DNA of 23,163 nucleotides from an uncultured Candidatus Melainabacteria bacterium (GTDB lineage Bacteria > Cyanobacteriota > Vampirovibrionia > LMEP-6097). A program made the position numbers and the translations under genes. Positions 13,916 to 21,754 of the stretch are shown here, piece after piece. The notes beneath the pieces were generated by a model. The model saw only the letters and a program-made list of their open reading frames with translations, had not been told where the DNA came from and ran no database searches. The number at the start of each line of letters is the position of its first letter. The first letter of the stretch is position 1. The stretch lies in the NCBI GenBank assembly GCA_937927525.1, contig CALBDR010000267.1, positions 1 through 23,163 on the forward strand, in the 5' to 3' direction.

Positions 13916-15721
13916 ATGGACAATTTAAGAATGCACCGCCTCGACGTAAGCTATCCAGGTCGATTACCTGGATCTGTTCGTGGTCTTATAACAAGTACTA
14001 GTAACCCTTATTTAAATAAATCACTTGAAGTTTCTTCTCAGATTTCTAAATTACACAAAAGTTCAACAAAAGATTCTCAGCCACCTACCGTAATGGTCAT
14101 TTTAGATGGGTGGGGTTATAGAGAAAATTTTCGAGGCAACGCTATTGCTGATGCTAAAACACCTGTAATGGATAGATTAATGGCCAGACATCCTAGTACC
14201 TTACTGAATCCTAAAGGTATGTATATTGGTGATCCTAATAATCTTAGGGAGGGGAATTCAGAAGATGGTCACGTTACTATCGGTTCTGGAAGAGCTGTTC
14301 CAAATTTACCAAATAGAATTTCTACTGAAATTAAAGATGGGAATTTTTTCAAAAATTCAGAATTAATAGCTGCTGTAAATCATGTGAAAGATCTTAAATT
14401 AAAAGGACTTGATTCTAAGTTTAATTTAATGGGCTTAGTTAGTACTAATAGTAGTCATGCTCAGCTTAGCCATATGGATGCTTTGATTAAACTTGCTAGA
14501 GATCAGGGCTTAGAGGATGCTGATATTAAATTAAATCTCATTGTTGATGGTCGTGACGATCCTCCTGGAATGGCTAGAAGAGTAATTAATAGAATCCAAG
14601 AAAAATATCCAAATATTGAAATCACATCTATTACAGGAAGGGATATAGCGATGGATAGAAATAATAATGATTCTAAAACTAGCGCATTCTTTAGAGCTTT
14701 AACTGAGTCTACACAATTTCAATTTGATTCTCCAAGAGATGCGTTAGATACTTATTTTGCAGTCAACAATAATAAATCTGAAGAATTCATGCCTACTTTT
14801 ATTACATCTAAGAGTGAAAGAGTACCTGTCTCTGACAAAGATTCTTTAGTGTTTTTTAATACTAGGCCTGATAGAGCTAAACAAATAGCATTAAAGTTTC
14901 AAAAAATGGACGAGAAAGAACATTTTCGTTTTACCACTCTAGGCGACTACGATTTAAAGAATGTTTCTTTGAATGTTGCTTATAAAAAGCAGCCTGTTCT
15001 CGGTGGTTTAATGCAGGTTTTAAATGACTTAGGTATGAAGGTTAAAAAGATCGCTGAGTCTGAGAAAGCAGCTCATGTCGGTTATTTCTTTAACGGTGGT
15101 ACTAATAAGCCTTTCACAAATGAAAGTCGTGAAATTATTCCTAGTTTGAAGGTTGCAGATTATTCAGAAACTCCAGAAATGAAATCAGAAGAAATTGCTA
15201 ATGCAACTATTAAATCTTTAGCTAATAATGGGGCTAATGCTTTAACTGTAGTTAATTTTGCTGCACCTGATATGGTTGGGCATACAGGTAAGATGTCAGC
15301 AGTAAAGGATGCTGTTAGTATCGTGGATAAACAGTTAGGTAGGATTGTTGATAAAGTAAAAAGTCTGGGTGGTAAATTAATTGTTACTGCTGATCACGGT
15401 AATGCTGACATGATACGTGATTCTAAAGGTAGAAAGTTGACTGGACATAGTGATAGTCCTGTTCCTTTTATTGTTGCTGATTTTTCTAAAAAGAAATCAG
15501 ATCTAAAACTAAGATTTAATAATGATGATAACTCATTAGGTTTAAGCAATATAGCAGCGACTGTGTTAGAACTCTTAGGAGTTGATGTACCAGAATATAT
15601 GGATGAAAGTCTAATAGATAAATCTAAATCTTCTAAGATATGGTGGCCAGGTTGGCGCACTGTTCAGCAAGGGTTTAACGAAATGCCTAAGTATACTGAT
15701 CAACCGATTTCTCGTGACTAA
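13916..15721 (+). CDS. gpmI: 2,3-bisphosphoglycerate-independent phosphoglycerate mutase
   Basis: GpmI interconverts 3- and 2-phosphoglycerate in glycolysis with two manganese ions. I chose the ATG at 13916 because AAGGAG sits 5 nt before it; an upstream in-frame TTG lacks this. In the 601-residue form the metal and phosphoserine motifs are LDGWGYRENFRGNAIADAKTP at 63-83 (split here by a small change), GNSEDGH at 113-119 with Ser115 as the phosphorylated serine, VDGRDDPPG, FFNTRPDRAKQI, FFNGGTNKPFTNESREIIPS, FAAPDMVGHTG, TADHGNADMI and GHSDSPVPF. The family usually has about 510 residues. The excess is an N-terminal tail of about 55 residues without recognisable domain and a C-terminal tail of about 40. 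GNSEDGH replaces the usual GNSEVGH. Its stop overlaps the convergent exbD stop by 4 bp. Confidence 0.93.
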   Translation: MDNLRMHRLDVSYPGRLPGSVRGLITSTSNPYLNKSLEVSSQISKLHKSSTKDSQPPTVMVILDGWGYRENFRGNAIADAKTPVMDRLMARHPSTLLNPKGMYIGDPNNLREGNSEDGHVTIGSGRAVPNLPNRISTEIKDGNFFKNSELIAAVNHVKDLKLKGLDSKFNLMGLVSTNSSHAQLSHMDALIKLARDQGLEDADIKLNLIVDGRDDPPGMARRVINRIQEKYPNIEITSITGRDIAMDRNNNDSKTSAFFRALTESTQFQFDSPRDALDTYFAVNNNKSEEFMPTFITSKSERVPVSDKDSLVFFNTRPDRAKQIALKFQKMDEKEHFRFTTLGDYDLKNVSLNVAYKKQPVLGGLMQVLNDLGMKVKKIAESEKAAHVGYFFNGGTNKPFTNESREIIPSLKVADYSETPEMKSEEIANATIKSLANNGANALTVVNFAAPDMVGHTGKMSAVKDAVSIVDKQLGRIVDKVKSLGGKLIVTADHGNADMIRDSKGRKLTGHSDSPVPFIVADFSKKKSDLKLRFNNDDNSLGLSNIAATVLELLGVDVPEYMDESLIDKSKSSKIWWPGWRTVQQGFNEMPKYTDQPISRD

Positions 15722-16164
15722 TTCTGACTTACTGTAACTATATTTAGTTTTTTGATTCCTAATCCAGAAGCAGCATCTAAGGCGCCGACTACAAATTTTT
15801 GCTTAGTCTCTGCGTCAGCAATTAAATTTAGTGGTGCTTCAGCATAAGCAGGGTCTTCTCTTAAAGTGCTTAGTTCGGCTGTAACCATGTCATTAACATC
15901 CTCTGGTGCTATAGGGTCAGGGCTTAGCTTTTTATTATTAATCGCTATTAGGCCTTCAGCAGAGATTTCTAAGTTAATAACTTTTCCTGGATTATCTGCT
16001 GATGCTCCATTTTTTGCTTGAGGAGGAGTAATCGGAAGAGAAGTTTCATTAATCATTGGTGCAATAACAACCATGATTAAAAAGAGAATTAAAAATACGT
16101 CAGTAAGTGGTGTGATGTTTATTTCATCAAAGTCACTGCCACTACCGCCACCTGAAAAAGCCAT
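15718..16164 (-). CDS. exbD: ExbD/TolR family proton-channel protein
   Basis: ExbD works with ExbB as an inner-membrane proton-driven motor for TonB. The 148-residue protein has the typical layout: a short cytoplasmic N-terminus (FDEINITPLTDVF at 12-24), one membrane helix (about 22-38) carrying the essential aspartate Asp22, and a periplasmic domain to the end. The Shine-Dalgarno sequence AAGGAG lies 11 nt before the ATG. It is the last gene of glyQ-tonB-exbB-exbD, 14 bp after exbB. It could equally be called TolR, but the adjacent TonB favours ExbD. Its stop codon overlaps that of gpmI on the other strand. Confidence 0.9.
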   Translation of the reverse strand: MAFSGGGSGSDFDEINITPLTDVFLILFLIMVVIAPMINETSLPITPPQAKNGASADNPGKVINLEISAEGLIAINNKKLSPDPIAPEDVNDMVTAELSTLREDPAYAEAPLNLIADAETKQKFVVGALDAASGLGIKKLNIVTVSQN

Positions 16165-16178
16165 TTTTTATATTCTCC

Positions 16179-17000
16179 TTATTGTAAAAAGTCTGGGTAA
16201 GATGAATCGTCAATATCTTCATCATCATCGTCATATTCATCAGAGTAAGCAGCTGATGTTCCACCAGCAGCTGTATTGAAACCACCTTCAAAGAAGTTAA
16301 CTTCCATGAAGCTCATGAAGAGTAATTTTAGTAGTAGAAAATCGTCTTCGTATCTTTTAACTATATTGTTAAAGATGTTATTGAAGATAACGGCGATAAT
16401 CGCAATTGCAAGTCCATAACCAGTCGCGATTAGGGCATTTGAGATTTCTCCTATTAATTCCATAGAGCCTCCTTCTCCACCTAAACTCATTCTCCACAGG
16501 GTTTTAATTACACCAGATACCGTTCCAAATAGACCTAAGAAAGGTGCTATCGCACCAACTGTACCTAATATCGGGAGGTATTGTTGAAGTTTTCTAGTCA
16601 CAATATTTACTGTTATGTCGTAAGCCTTACTGAAGTCTTCTTTTTGAACAGCAAGTAATCTAATTCCTTCTTCTGCAACTTCACCTGTGATGCTTCTCGC
16701 TTGAGCTGCTATGTTTCTTGCTCCATCTAAATCACTTTTTTCAAGCTGAGCCTGTAAGTTATTAAGAAGAAATGCGATATCGCAGCTGTTGCGATTATAG
16801 AAAAACATTCTTTCTATCAGTACGGCGATTACGAGAATCGAACAGACCGAAATCGGTATCGATGAAATCATATCAGCCTGGAAATAATCCCAGAATGATT
16901 GGAGGTAGTTATAATGGACTTCTTGATCACCTGTAAGCCCAGCCATTTCGGCTAAGCCAAGTCCTTCAGATTCTGCAGCGTATACTTTATTGATTAGCAT
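16179..17000 (-). CDS. exbB: MotA/TolQ/ExbB proton channel family protein
   Basis: This is the multi-pass partner of ExbD. The 273-residue protein has three membrane segments (about 45-65, 143-168, 190-212). The family core is LPILGTVGAIAPFLGLFGTVSGVI at 142-165 (quoted in two parts: LPILGTVGAIAPFLGLFG and TVSGVI), with GEISNALIATGYGLAIAI at 184-201. The N-terminus (MLINKVYAAESEG) is short, followed by a periplasmic stretch. The C-terminus carries an acidic run (DEYDDDDEDIDD at 254-265) that I do not associate with the family. AGGAGA lies 3 nt before the ATG, a clear Shine-Dalgarno sequence. It follows tonB by 20 bp and precedes exbD by 14 bp. TolQ is the alternative name; the TonB neighbour favours ExbB. 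Confidence 0.92.
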   Translation of the reverse strand: MLINKVYAAESEGLGLAEMAGLTGDQEVHYNYLQSFWDYFQADMISSIPISVCSILVIAVLIERMFFYNRNSCDIAFLLNNLQAQLEKSDLDGARNIAAQARSITGEVAEEGIRLLAVQKEDFSKAYDITVNIVTRKLQQYLPILGTVGAIAPFLGLFGTVSGVIKTLWRMSLGGEGGSMELIGEISNALIATGYGLAIAIIAVIFNNIFNNIVKRYEDDFLLLKLLFMSFMEVNFFEGGFNTAAGGTSAAYSDEYDDDDEDIDDSSYPDFLQ

Positions 17001-17020
17001 GTATCTCCTAATATTTTAAA

Positions 17021-18544
17021 CTAGTATCTAGATCTTTTGAAAACGTTATAGTCAAATGTAAATTCTATATCGATAGATTGTGGTGAACCAGCAGGTAAAG
17101 CCGGGAAGGGAGCAGCGTCTCTAATGGCGTTTAATGCTGCATCATTAGCGAGACTGTTAGCATTTGTTTGGCTAATTTTAAGATTTGCTAGTGAACCATC
17201 TCTATTAATTGAGAAAAATACTACAATTCTTTTAGATTCCGAGTCTTTAGGTGGGCGCCACCTTTGTTTAATTTTTTCTTGTATTTTAGACATGTAAGGA
17301 CCAAATGAAATATCTGGAATAGAAGCTGCGCTAGGAGCTCTGCCGGGATATTTATTTTTAGCAGGGTTACCGAAGCCACCACCATTACCAAAGCTAACAT
17401 CGATATTATCTGGTATTTGAATATCACCTAACCTATCTACCAGATCTTGCTCTGTTGGACCACCGCCACTTATTTCTTCTGCAGCTTTTGGTGCAGCAGT
17501 ACCACCCTCCCCAGAACCAGTTCCTCCTCCGGCGCCACCACCTGAACCTCTAGAGTAGCCATAATTTTTAGGTGCTGGTAAGCCAGAGCCTGAGGAATCA
17601 CTAGGAGCAGATGAGGAGCCTTTAGAAATGTTAGGAGTATAGTTTGACGATCTGCCTGGAACAGTGGGGCTAGGGATTTGTGAGAGTGCTTTTTCTGCAA
17701 CTTTACTGCTCTCAGAGCTTGTGTCTCTACTTATAGCTTTCGGCATTGCACTTGGAGTCTTAGCAGGGCTTCTAGTTTTTGGAGCCATGCTAGGTGCTTT
17801 ATCAGAAGTTTTCTGTGAACCACCAGTTTCTCCTTTTACTCTAGGTTTTGGTTTAGGGCTAGGTTTTGCTGGAGCTTTACTTGGAGGTTTAGGTGTAGCC
17901 TCTTGCTTAGGCTTACTCACTTTACTTGGATTTTTTTTAACTGGTTCAACCTTTTTCTTAGGGTTGTTTTTTCCTTGGTCTATTGACGCTCTTTCAGAAC
18001 GTCTCTTTGTTTTAGGTGGTGGTTTTTCTTTAGTAGGTTCTTGGACTGTAATGAACTCGAGTGTATTTACTTTAATTTTAGGTTTCGGTGTATAAGCAAT
18101 AAAAATGCTTATAAATAAAATTAGAAGAAATAAAAGGTGGATCGCGTAAGATACTGCATATGATTCTTTAAAGTGATTCTGGCTAGGTTTATCTTTTGAT
18201 CTAATCGAGTCACTTACAGCATAAAGTATAAATGCTGAATTACTAATCAAAATGAGCAAGCTTACTGGATTCGGAAATTTTAAATCTTCAATAAATTTGT
18301 AGGATAGGTGTAAGTTTAAAAATCCTATCCTATCTAGAACCATACTTAGCTGGTCTATGAATTGAGGGCTCATCTGGTTAAGCCCTATCGTAAATAGAAT
18401 AATAATTCCACTTAAAGCTGAGCTTATAGAATAAAGATAAGTTTTATTAGAGAGAAACCGGGGTAGAGACGAGTTTATAGATTCATCTCCAGAGTAGACT
18501 TCGTTAACTATATCGTCAATGATTTTAGGTGCTAACTTAGGCAT
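17021..18544 (-). CDS. tonB: TonB family protein with three membrane segments
   Basis: TonB couples the proton-driven ExbB-ExbD motor to outer-membrane transporters. The 507-residue protein ends in a TonB C-terminal domain (about 410-507; YMSKIQEKIKQRWRPP, VVFFSINRDGSLANLKI and a final IDIEFTFDYNVF). Before it lies a long periplasm-spanning linker rich in Pro, Lys and Ser (about 165-330) with a glycine-rich part (about 330-360). The canonical anchor is the third membrane segment (about 131-151), which keeps the S-x-x-x-H motif as Ser132 and His136, known to be needed for energisation. Two extra hydrophobic segments precede it (about 39-56 and 93-112), unlike the single anchor of classical TonB. 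It begins 14 bp after glyQ, so it shares that message, and is followed by exbB and exbD. Confidence 0.88.
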   Translation of the reverse strand: MPKLAPKIIDDIVNEVYSGDESINSSLPRFLSNKTYLYSISSALSGIIILFTIGLNQMSPQFIDQLSMVLDRIGFLNLHLSYKFIEDLKFPNPVSLLILISNSAFILYAVSDSIRSKDKPSQNHFKESYAVSYAIHLLFLLILFISIFIAYTPKPKIKVNTLEFITVQEPTKEKPPPKTKRRSERASIDQGKNNPKKKVEPVKKNPSKVSKPKQEATPKPPSKAPAKPSPKPKPRVKGETGGSQKTSDKAPSMAPKTRSPAKTPSAMPKAISRDTSSESSKVAEKALSQIPSPTVPGRSSNYTPNISKGSSSAPSDSSGSGLPAPKNYGYSRGSGGGAGGGTGSGEGGTAAPKAAEEISGGGPTEQDLVDRLGDIQIPDNIDVSFGNGGGFGNPAKNKYPGRAPSAASIPDISFGPYMSKIQEKIKQRWRPPKDSESKRIVVFFSINRDGSLANLKISQTNANSLANDAALNAIRDAAPFPALPAGSPQSIDIEFTFDYNVFKRSRY

Positions 18545-18558
18545 TTAGTTTCTAAGGC

Positions 18559-19428
18559 TTATGATAACTTTTGTGGGCAAGCGACATAAGTTTTTGCAGT
18601 TTTTTCCGCAAGAGATCTGATATCTAAAATATAGCTCTGTCTTTCATCTTTACTTATTGCTCCTCTTGCGTCAAGTAAATTAAATGTGTGTGAGCATTTT
18701 AGGACGAAGTCATAAGCTGGAATGGCAAGCTCTTTTTCTAGGCATGACTTTGCTTCGTCTTTATAGATTTCATAGAGTTTTTGTAAATTACTAATATTAG
18801 AGACTTCGAAATTGTAAGTGCTTTGTTCAACTTCATTAGGGTGGTAGATATCTCCGTAGAGAATTTTTCTATCATTATCTTCCAGCCATACTAAGTCAAA
18901 GACAGAATCACAATTCTGGATGTACATAGCCAACCTTTCAATTCCGTAAGTAAGTTCAACTGCTACCGGTTTTATTTCAATACCACCAGCTTGCTGGAAA
19001 TATGTGAATTGGGTAACTTCCATTCCATTTAACCAAACTTCCCAACCGCAGCCCCAGGCTCCTAGAGTAGGGCTTTCCCAGTTATCTTCGACAAAGCGAA
19101 TATCATTTTCTTTAGGATCAATACCAAGTGCTTTTAAACTATCTATATATATATCCTGACTATATTTAGGGTTAGGTTGCATTATGACTTGATACTGGAA
19201 ATAATGTTGAAGTCTATTCGGATTATCTCCGTATCTTCCATCTGTAGGTCTTCTGCAAGGTTCTATACAAGCCATTTTCCAAGGTTTGTTATCTAAAACC
19301 CTGAGGAAAGTAGCAGGGTTCATTGTGCTAGCACCCTTTTCAGTATCGTAGGGTTGCATAATAATACATCCCTGATCTGACCAGAATTTGTTTAATCTAA
19401 ATAATATTTCTTGGAAAGATAAGCTCAC
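18559..19428 (-). CDS. glyQ: Glycine-tRNA ligase alpha subunit
   Basis: GlyQ is the catalytic-core subunit of the bacterial alpha2-beta2 glycyl-tRNA synthetase. The 289-residue sequence matches the family throughout: FQEILFRLNKFWSDQGCII at 5-23, EPCRRPTDGRYGDNPNRLQH near 56-75, WGCGWEVWLNGMEVTQFTYF near 125-144, ELTYGIERLAMY near 158-169 and KDERQSYILDIRSLAEKTA near 261-279. Start is GTG at 19428, required by MSLSFQEIL and supported by TATAAT 7 nt upstream, giving a leaderless message. The beta subunit gene glyS is not adjacent; instead tonB, exbB and exbD follow at 14-20 bp spacing, so a core translation gene heads an envelope-transport operon. Confidence 0.97.
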   Translation of the reverse strand: MSLSFQEILFRLNKFWSDQGCIIMQPYDTEKGASTMNPATFLRVLDNKPWKMACIEPCRRPTDGRYGDNPNRLQHYFQYQVIMQPNPKYSQDIYIDSLKALGIDPKENDIRFVEDNWESPTLGAWGCGWEVWLNGMEVTQFTYFQQAGGIEIKPVAVELTYGIERLAMYIQNCDSVFDLVWLEDNDRKILYGDIYHPNEVEQSTYNFEVSNISNLQKLYEIYKDEAKSCLEKELAIPAYDFVLKCSHTFNLLDARGAISKDERQSYILDIRSLAEKTAKTYVACPQKLS

Positions 19429-19441
19429 ATCTTATATTATA
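19429..19441 (-). promoter_or_regulatory. Leaderless promoter of glyQ and the tonB operon
   Basis: On the minus strand TATAAT (19441-19436) is followed by ATAAGAT and the GTG start of glyQ at 19428, the same 7-nt gap as at metK and cysE. There is no Shine-Dalgarno sequence and no TTGACA box at the expected distance. Confidence 0.7.
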
Positions 19442-19509
19442 CAAATAAAGTATTTGATAGATTTTTTAGTCTATGTCTTATATTGGGATTGTAGTTAAAA
19501 AGTTATTAT

Positions 19510-19604
19510 TTAATCTGCTTAGGTATTAGCATATCCTGAGCGAGCCTAGGGACCCAGCTTCGCTGGGGCGTAGCGATGGGTGTGCTGATGCCTAAGTAGA
19601 TTAA
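19510..19604 (+). repeat. Long GC-rich hairpin element with G-U wobble arms
   Basis: Two 27-nt arms (19510-19536 and 19578-19604) pair along their full length as plus-strand RNA: 22 Watson-Crick pairs and five G-U pairs (19517-19597, 19524-19590, 19527-19587, 19532-19582, 19534-19580). The 41-nt centre is about 66 percent GC by hand count and contains a second hairpin, CCCAGC-TTC-GCTGGG (19553-19567). The right arm includes the lpxD stop codon, and both flanking genes run on the minus strand. On that strand the five G-U pairs become A-C mismatches, so the plus strand appears to be the functional one. No T-run follows either end, so it is not a standard terminator. A REP/MITE-like repeat or a small structured RNA are the main readings. 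Confidence 0.7.
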
Positions 19605-20731
19605 CCTTCAGAAGCTTTAAACTTCTCAGCAAGCTCTTCTCTAAGTTCTTTAAATTCTTTAAGTAATTTAGGAATTCTCATTATAGACTTTTGTCTGTTC
19701 ATAAATTCACCGTATGGAAGTGCTGGAATACCTAGAACAGGTAGATAAGGGTCAAGATCACTATGAACTCCACTGTAGGCACCAACTACTACATCGTTTG
19801 CGATTTTAACGCCGTCAGCGATACCAGAAGCGCCTGCTATCAGAACTCTATCTGATATTTTAACGCTACCTGCTATCCCCACTTTTGCAATTATCAGGCA
19901 GTCTTTACCAATCTCAACATTATGAGCAATTTGGCACTGGTTATCAATTTTAGTACCTTCACCGATGATAGTATTGCCTAATGTACCTCTGTCTATAGTC
20001 GAGCAAGAACCGATTTCAACATCTGATTCGATAATTACTCCACCTATGGATTTAATTTTTTCTTGGATTTGTCTACCGCTGTTAAAGTTGAAGTCTTGCT
20101 TTTGTAATTTTTCTATATTACTAGTTCCTTCAGTTACGTAACTATAACCATCTGAACCGATAACACTGTTAGCATGAATGATCACTCGATCTTCGATGAA
20201 GGTACCGGGATAGATAGTGACTCCAGGGTATATGATGCAGTTGTCACCTATTTTTACGTCTTCGGCTATGCTGACACGATCAAAGATCACAGTGTTTTCT
20301 CCGATGTTAGTATTTGCAGCTATGCTAGTAAAAGCACCTACAGAAACTGATTCTGCTAGTTTTACTGAACTATGAATATCCGAAAGTTTATTAAGTTCAG
20401 GGTTTCTAACTTTTTCAACGAATAATAGATCTATAATTTGTTTTAATGTAAACCTGGGCCTGTTAGTTAAAACAAAGTTTTTTTCTTCTTCTTTATCAAT
20501 AAATTGCTTACATGCTTCATCTTCTAATAGACTTTTACAAACCACTAAGTGTTTAGCCATGCTTGTTTCCATTAGCTTTAATGCCTGACTAGGTACGTCT
20601 GAGAATATTAATGCTAAATCTTCAGGCTCAGCATCATTAGGGTGGGTAGCTATAGTCGTTACAGTCGCATCTAGGTCACCTACTAGTTCACCTTTAGCTA
20701 TTTCAGCAATTTTAGTTAATGGAATGGACAT
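19601..20731 (-). CDS. lpxD: UDP-3-O-(3-hydroxyacyl)glucosamine N-acyltransferase
   Basis: LpxD adds the N-linked hydroxyacyl chain in lipid A synthesis, using acyl-ACP. The 376-residue protein has the uridine-binding N-terminal domain (about 1-110), a left-handed beta-helix of hexapeptide repeats (about 112-330, for example VIGSDGYSYV at 190-199 and STIDRGTLGNTIIGEGTKID at 244-263) and a C-terminal helical tail (about 345-372). His270 in QIAHNV matches the catalytic histidine. Length is slightly above the E. coli enzyme (341), partly through a segment near 200-228. It starts 5 bp after the second skp-like gene and ends inside the arm of the 19510-19604 hairpin. The order skp, skp, lpxD is a typical outer-membrane biogenesis unit. 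Confidence 0.94.
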   Translation of the reverse strand: MSIPLTKIAEIAKGELVGDLDATVTTIATHPNDAEPEDLALIFSDVPSQALKLMETSMAKHLVVCKSLLEDEACKQFIDKEEEKNFVLTNRPRFTLKQIIDLLFVEKVRNPELNKLSDIHSSVKLAESVSVGAFTSIAANTNIGENTVIFDRVSIAEDVKIGDNCIIYPGVTIYPGTFIEDRVIIHANSVIGSDGYSYVTEGTSNIEKLQKQDFNFNSGRQIQEKIKSIGGVIIESDVEIGSCSTIDRGTLGNTIIGEGTKIDNQCQIAHNVEIGKDCLIIAKVGIAGSVKISDRVLIAGASGIADGVKIANDVVVGAYSGVHSDLDPYLPVLGIPALPYGEFMNRQKSIMRIPKLLKEFKELREELAEKFKASEG

Positions 20732-20736
20732 TTTAT

Positions 20737-21228
20737 TTATTCTTTAAGTTTTTCTAGTTCTTCTAAAAATATATCAGTAATATCATTTTCTGCTTGAATC
20801 GAGAATAACTCATTTATGATTAAATCATACTTTCTAGTATGAGCAATTTTTCCAAGTATTAACTCAATATTTCTATTTATTTTGTCATTATATTGTTTTT
20901 TTTGTTCTCCTAAAGAAAGATAAGCTTTGTCAACGCTTTCTTGGATTTGCTTTCTTTTAGTAAGCTTTTCCTCGTCACTGAGCTCAGTTTCTTCGCTTGT
21001 GGTTAAAAGTTCTATTTCTTTGTTAGCAGTAAGTATTAATTTTTTTAAGTTTTGTTCGGCATTATAAATTTTTTCTCGTGCTTCATTTACTAAAGAATAA
21101 TCCAAATTTATTTTATCCATATTTACTGTAGCGATAGATAGTTTTGGCTCAATTTTTTCAACAGCAAAAGAACTTAGGGGAAGATTAAGGCAGATTATGG
21201 CAAAAATGAAAATCACTTTTTTATTCAT
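20737..21228 (-). CDS. OmpH/Skp-like periplasmic protein, second copy
   Basis: The 163-residue protein has a Sec signal (about 1-22, MNKKVIFIFAIICLNLPLSSFA), a short beta segment (KLSIATVNMDKINLDY near 29-44) and a long charged helix expected to form the coiled-coil arms (about 48-135). The C-terminus (AENDITDIFLEELEKL) resembles the end of the neighbouring copy. Skp holds unfolded outer-membrane proteins in the periplasm as a trimer. Its ATG overlaps the stop of the first copy by 4 bp (ATGA), so translation is coupled. It is more divergent than the first copy and may have a partly different role. Confidence 0.75.
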   Translation of the reverse strand: MNKKVIFIFAIICLNLPLSSFAVEKIEPKLSIATVNMDKINLDYSLVNEAREKIYNAEQNLKKLILTANKEIELLTTSEETELSDEEKLTKRKQIQESVDKAYLSLGEQKKQYNDKINRNIELILGKIAHTRKYDLIINELFSIQAENDITDIFLEELEKLKE

Positions 21229-21704
21229 TGTTTAGAACCTTCTAAGTTTTTAAGAACCTCATCAGTTATATCTACTCCACCAAATAAAACAGCGTCTTTT
21301 ATCATTACTATTGAATATTTATTTTTTCTCTTAATTTGCTCGATACTTGCTTTTACCTCATCCTCTATAGCTTTGCTTTTAGCAGCTGAATCTTTTTCAA
21401 GCTTTGCTGCTTCCGGTTCTAATTCGTTTTTAATTTGCTGAGTTAGTAACTGAATTTCAGTTTCAGTCTTTTTAGCGGCTCTTGCGTCTTGGAGTTGAAG
21501 TCTTTTTGCTTGAAGTTTTTTCCTTAATTTTTCTTCTGCTTTTGCTATATCTTCAAGAACTTTTTGTGCTTTGCTATATTTCTTCAATACTAGTTTAGTG
21601 TCTACTATAGCTACTTTTTCAGCTGTTTCTGCATTAAGATTGTTAAAAACACTTATAAAAATAAGTAATAGGATGAGAATAAAATTTAGGTGGGTTTTGA
21701 CCAT
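21225..21704 (-). CDS. OmpH/Skp-like periplasmic chaperone, first copy
   Basis: The 159-residue protein begins with a Sec signal (about 1-25, hydrophobic FILILLLIFISVF). This is followed by VAIVDTKLVLKKYSKAQKVL (near 31-50), a typical OmpH opening, then a long Lys/Glu/Ala-rich coiled-coil helix (about 50-125). It closes with FGGVDITDEVLKNL, also typical of the family. As a Skp-type chaperone it would escort outer-membrane proteins. It heads the unit with the second copy and lpxD. The start has TATAAT 6 nt upstream and no Shine-Dalgarno sequence. It is divergent from the GerMN lipoprotein gene. Confidence 0.85.
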   Translation of the reverse strand: MVKTHLNFILILLLIFISVFNNLNAETAEKVAIVDTKLVLKKYSKAQKVLEDIAKAEEKLRKKLQAKRLQLQDARAAKKTETEIQLLTQQIKNELEPEAAKLEKDSAAKSKAIEDEVKASIEQIKRKNKYSIVMIKDAVLFGGVDITDEVLKNLEGSKQ

Positions 21705-21716
21705 TTTGTTATTATA
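21705..21716 (-). promoter_or_regulatory. Leaderless promoter of the skp-lpxD unit
   Basis: On the minus strand TATAAT (21716-21711) is followed by AACAAA and the ATG at 21704, a 6-nt gap. It lies back to back with the promoter of the GerMN gene; the two hexamers are only 38 bp apart on opposite strands. Confidence 0.7.
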
Positions 21717-21754
21717 ACTTAGGTTCCAATGAGTATTACTTATATCGATATTGT

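Noticed and set aside
17664..18095. 143-codon plus-strand ORF opposite tonB, rich in Leu and Gly
   Set aside because: It is the complement of the Pro/Lys/Ser-rich TonB linker; its hydrophobic composition follows from that and it has no start signals.
19537..19577. Hairpin centre as a simple intrinsic terminator
   Set aside because: No T-run follows the CCCAGC/GCTGGG stem or the long arms on either strand.
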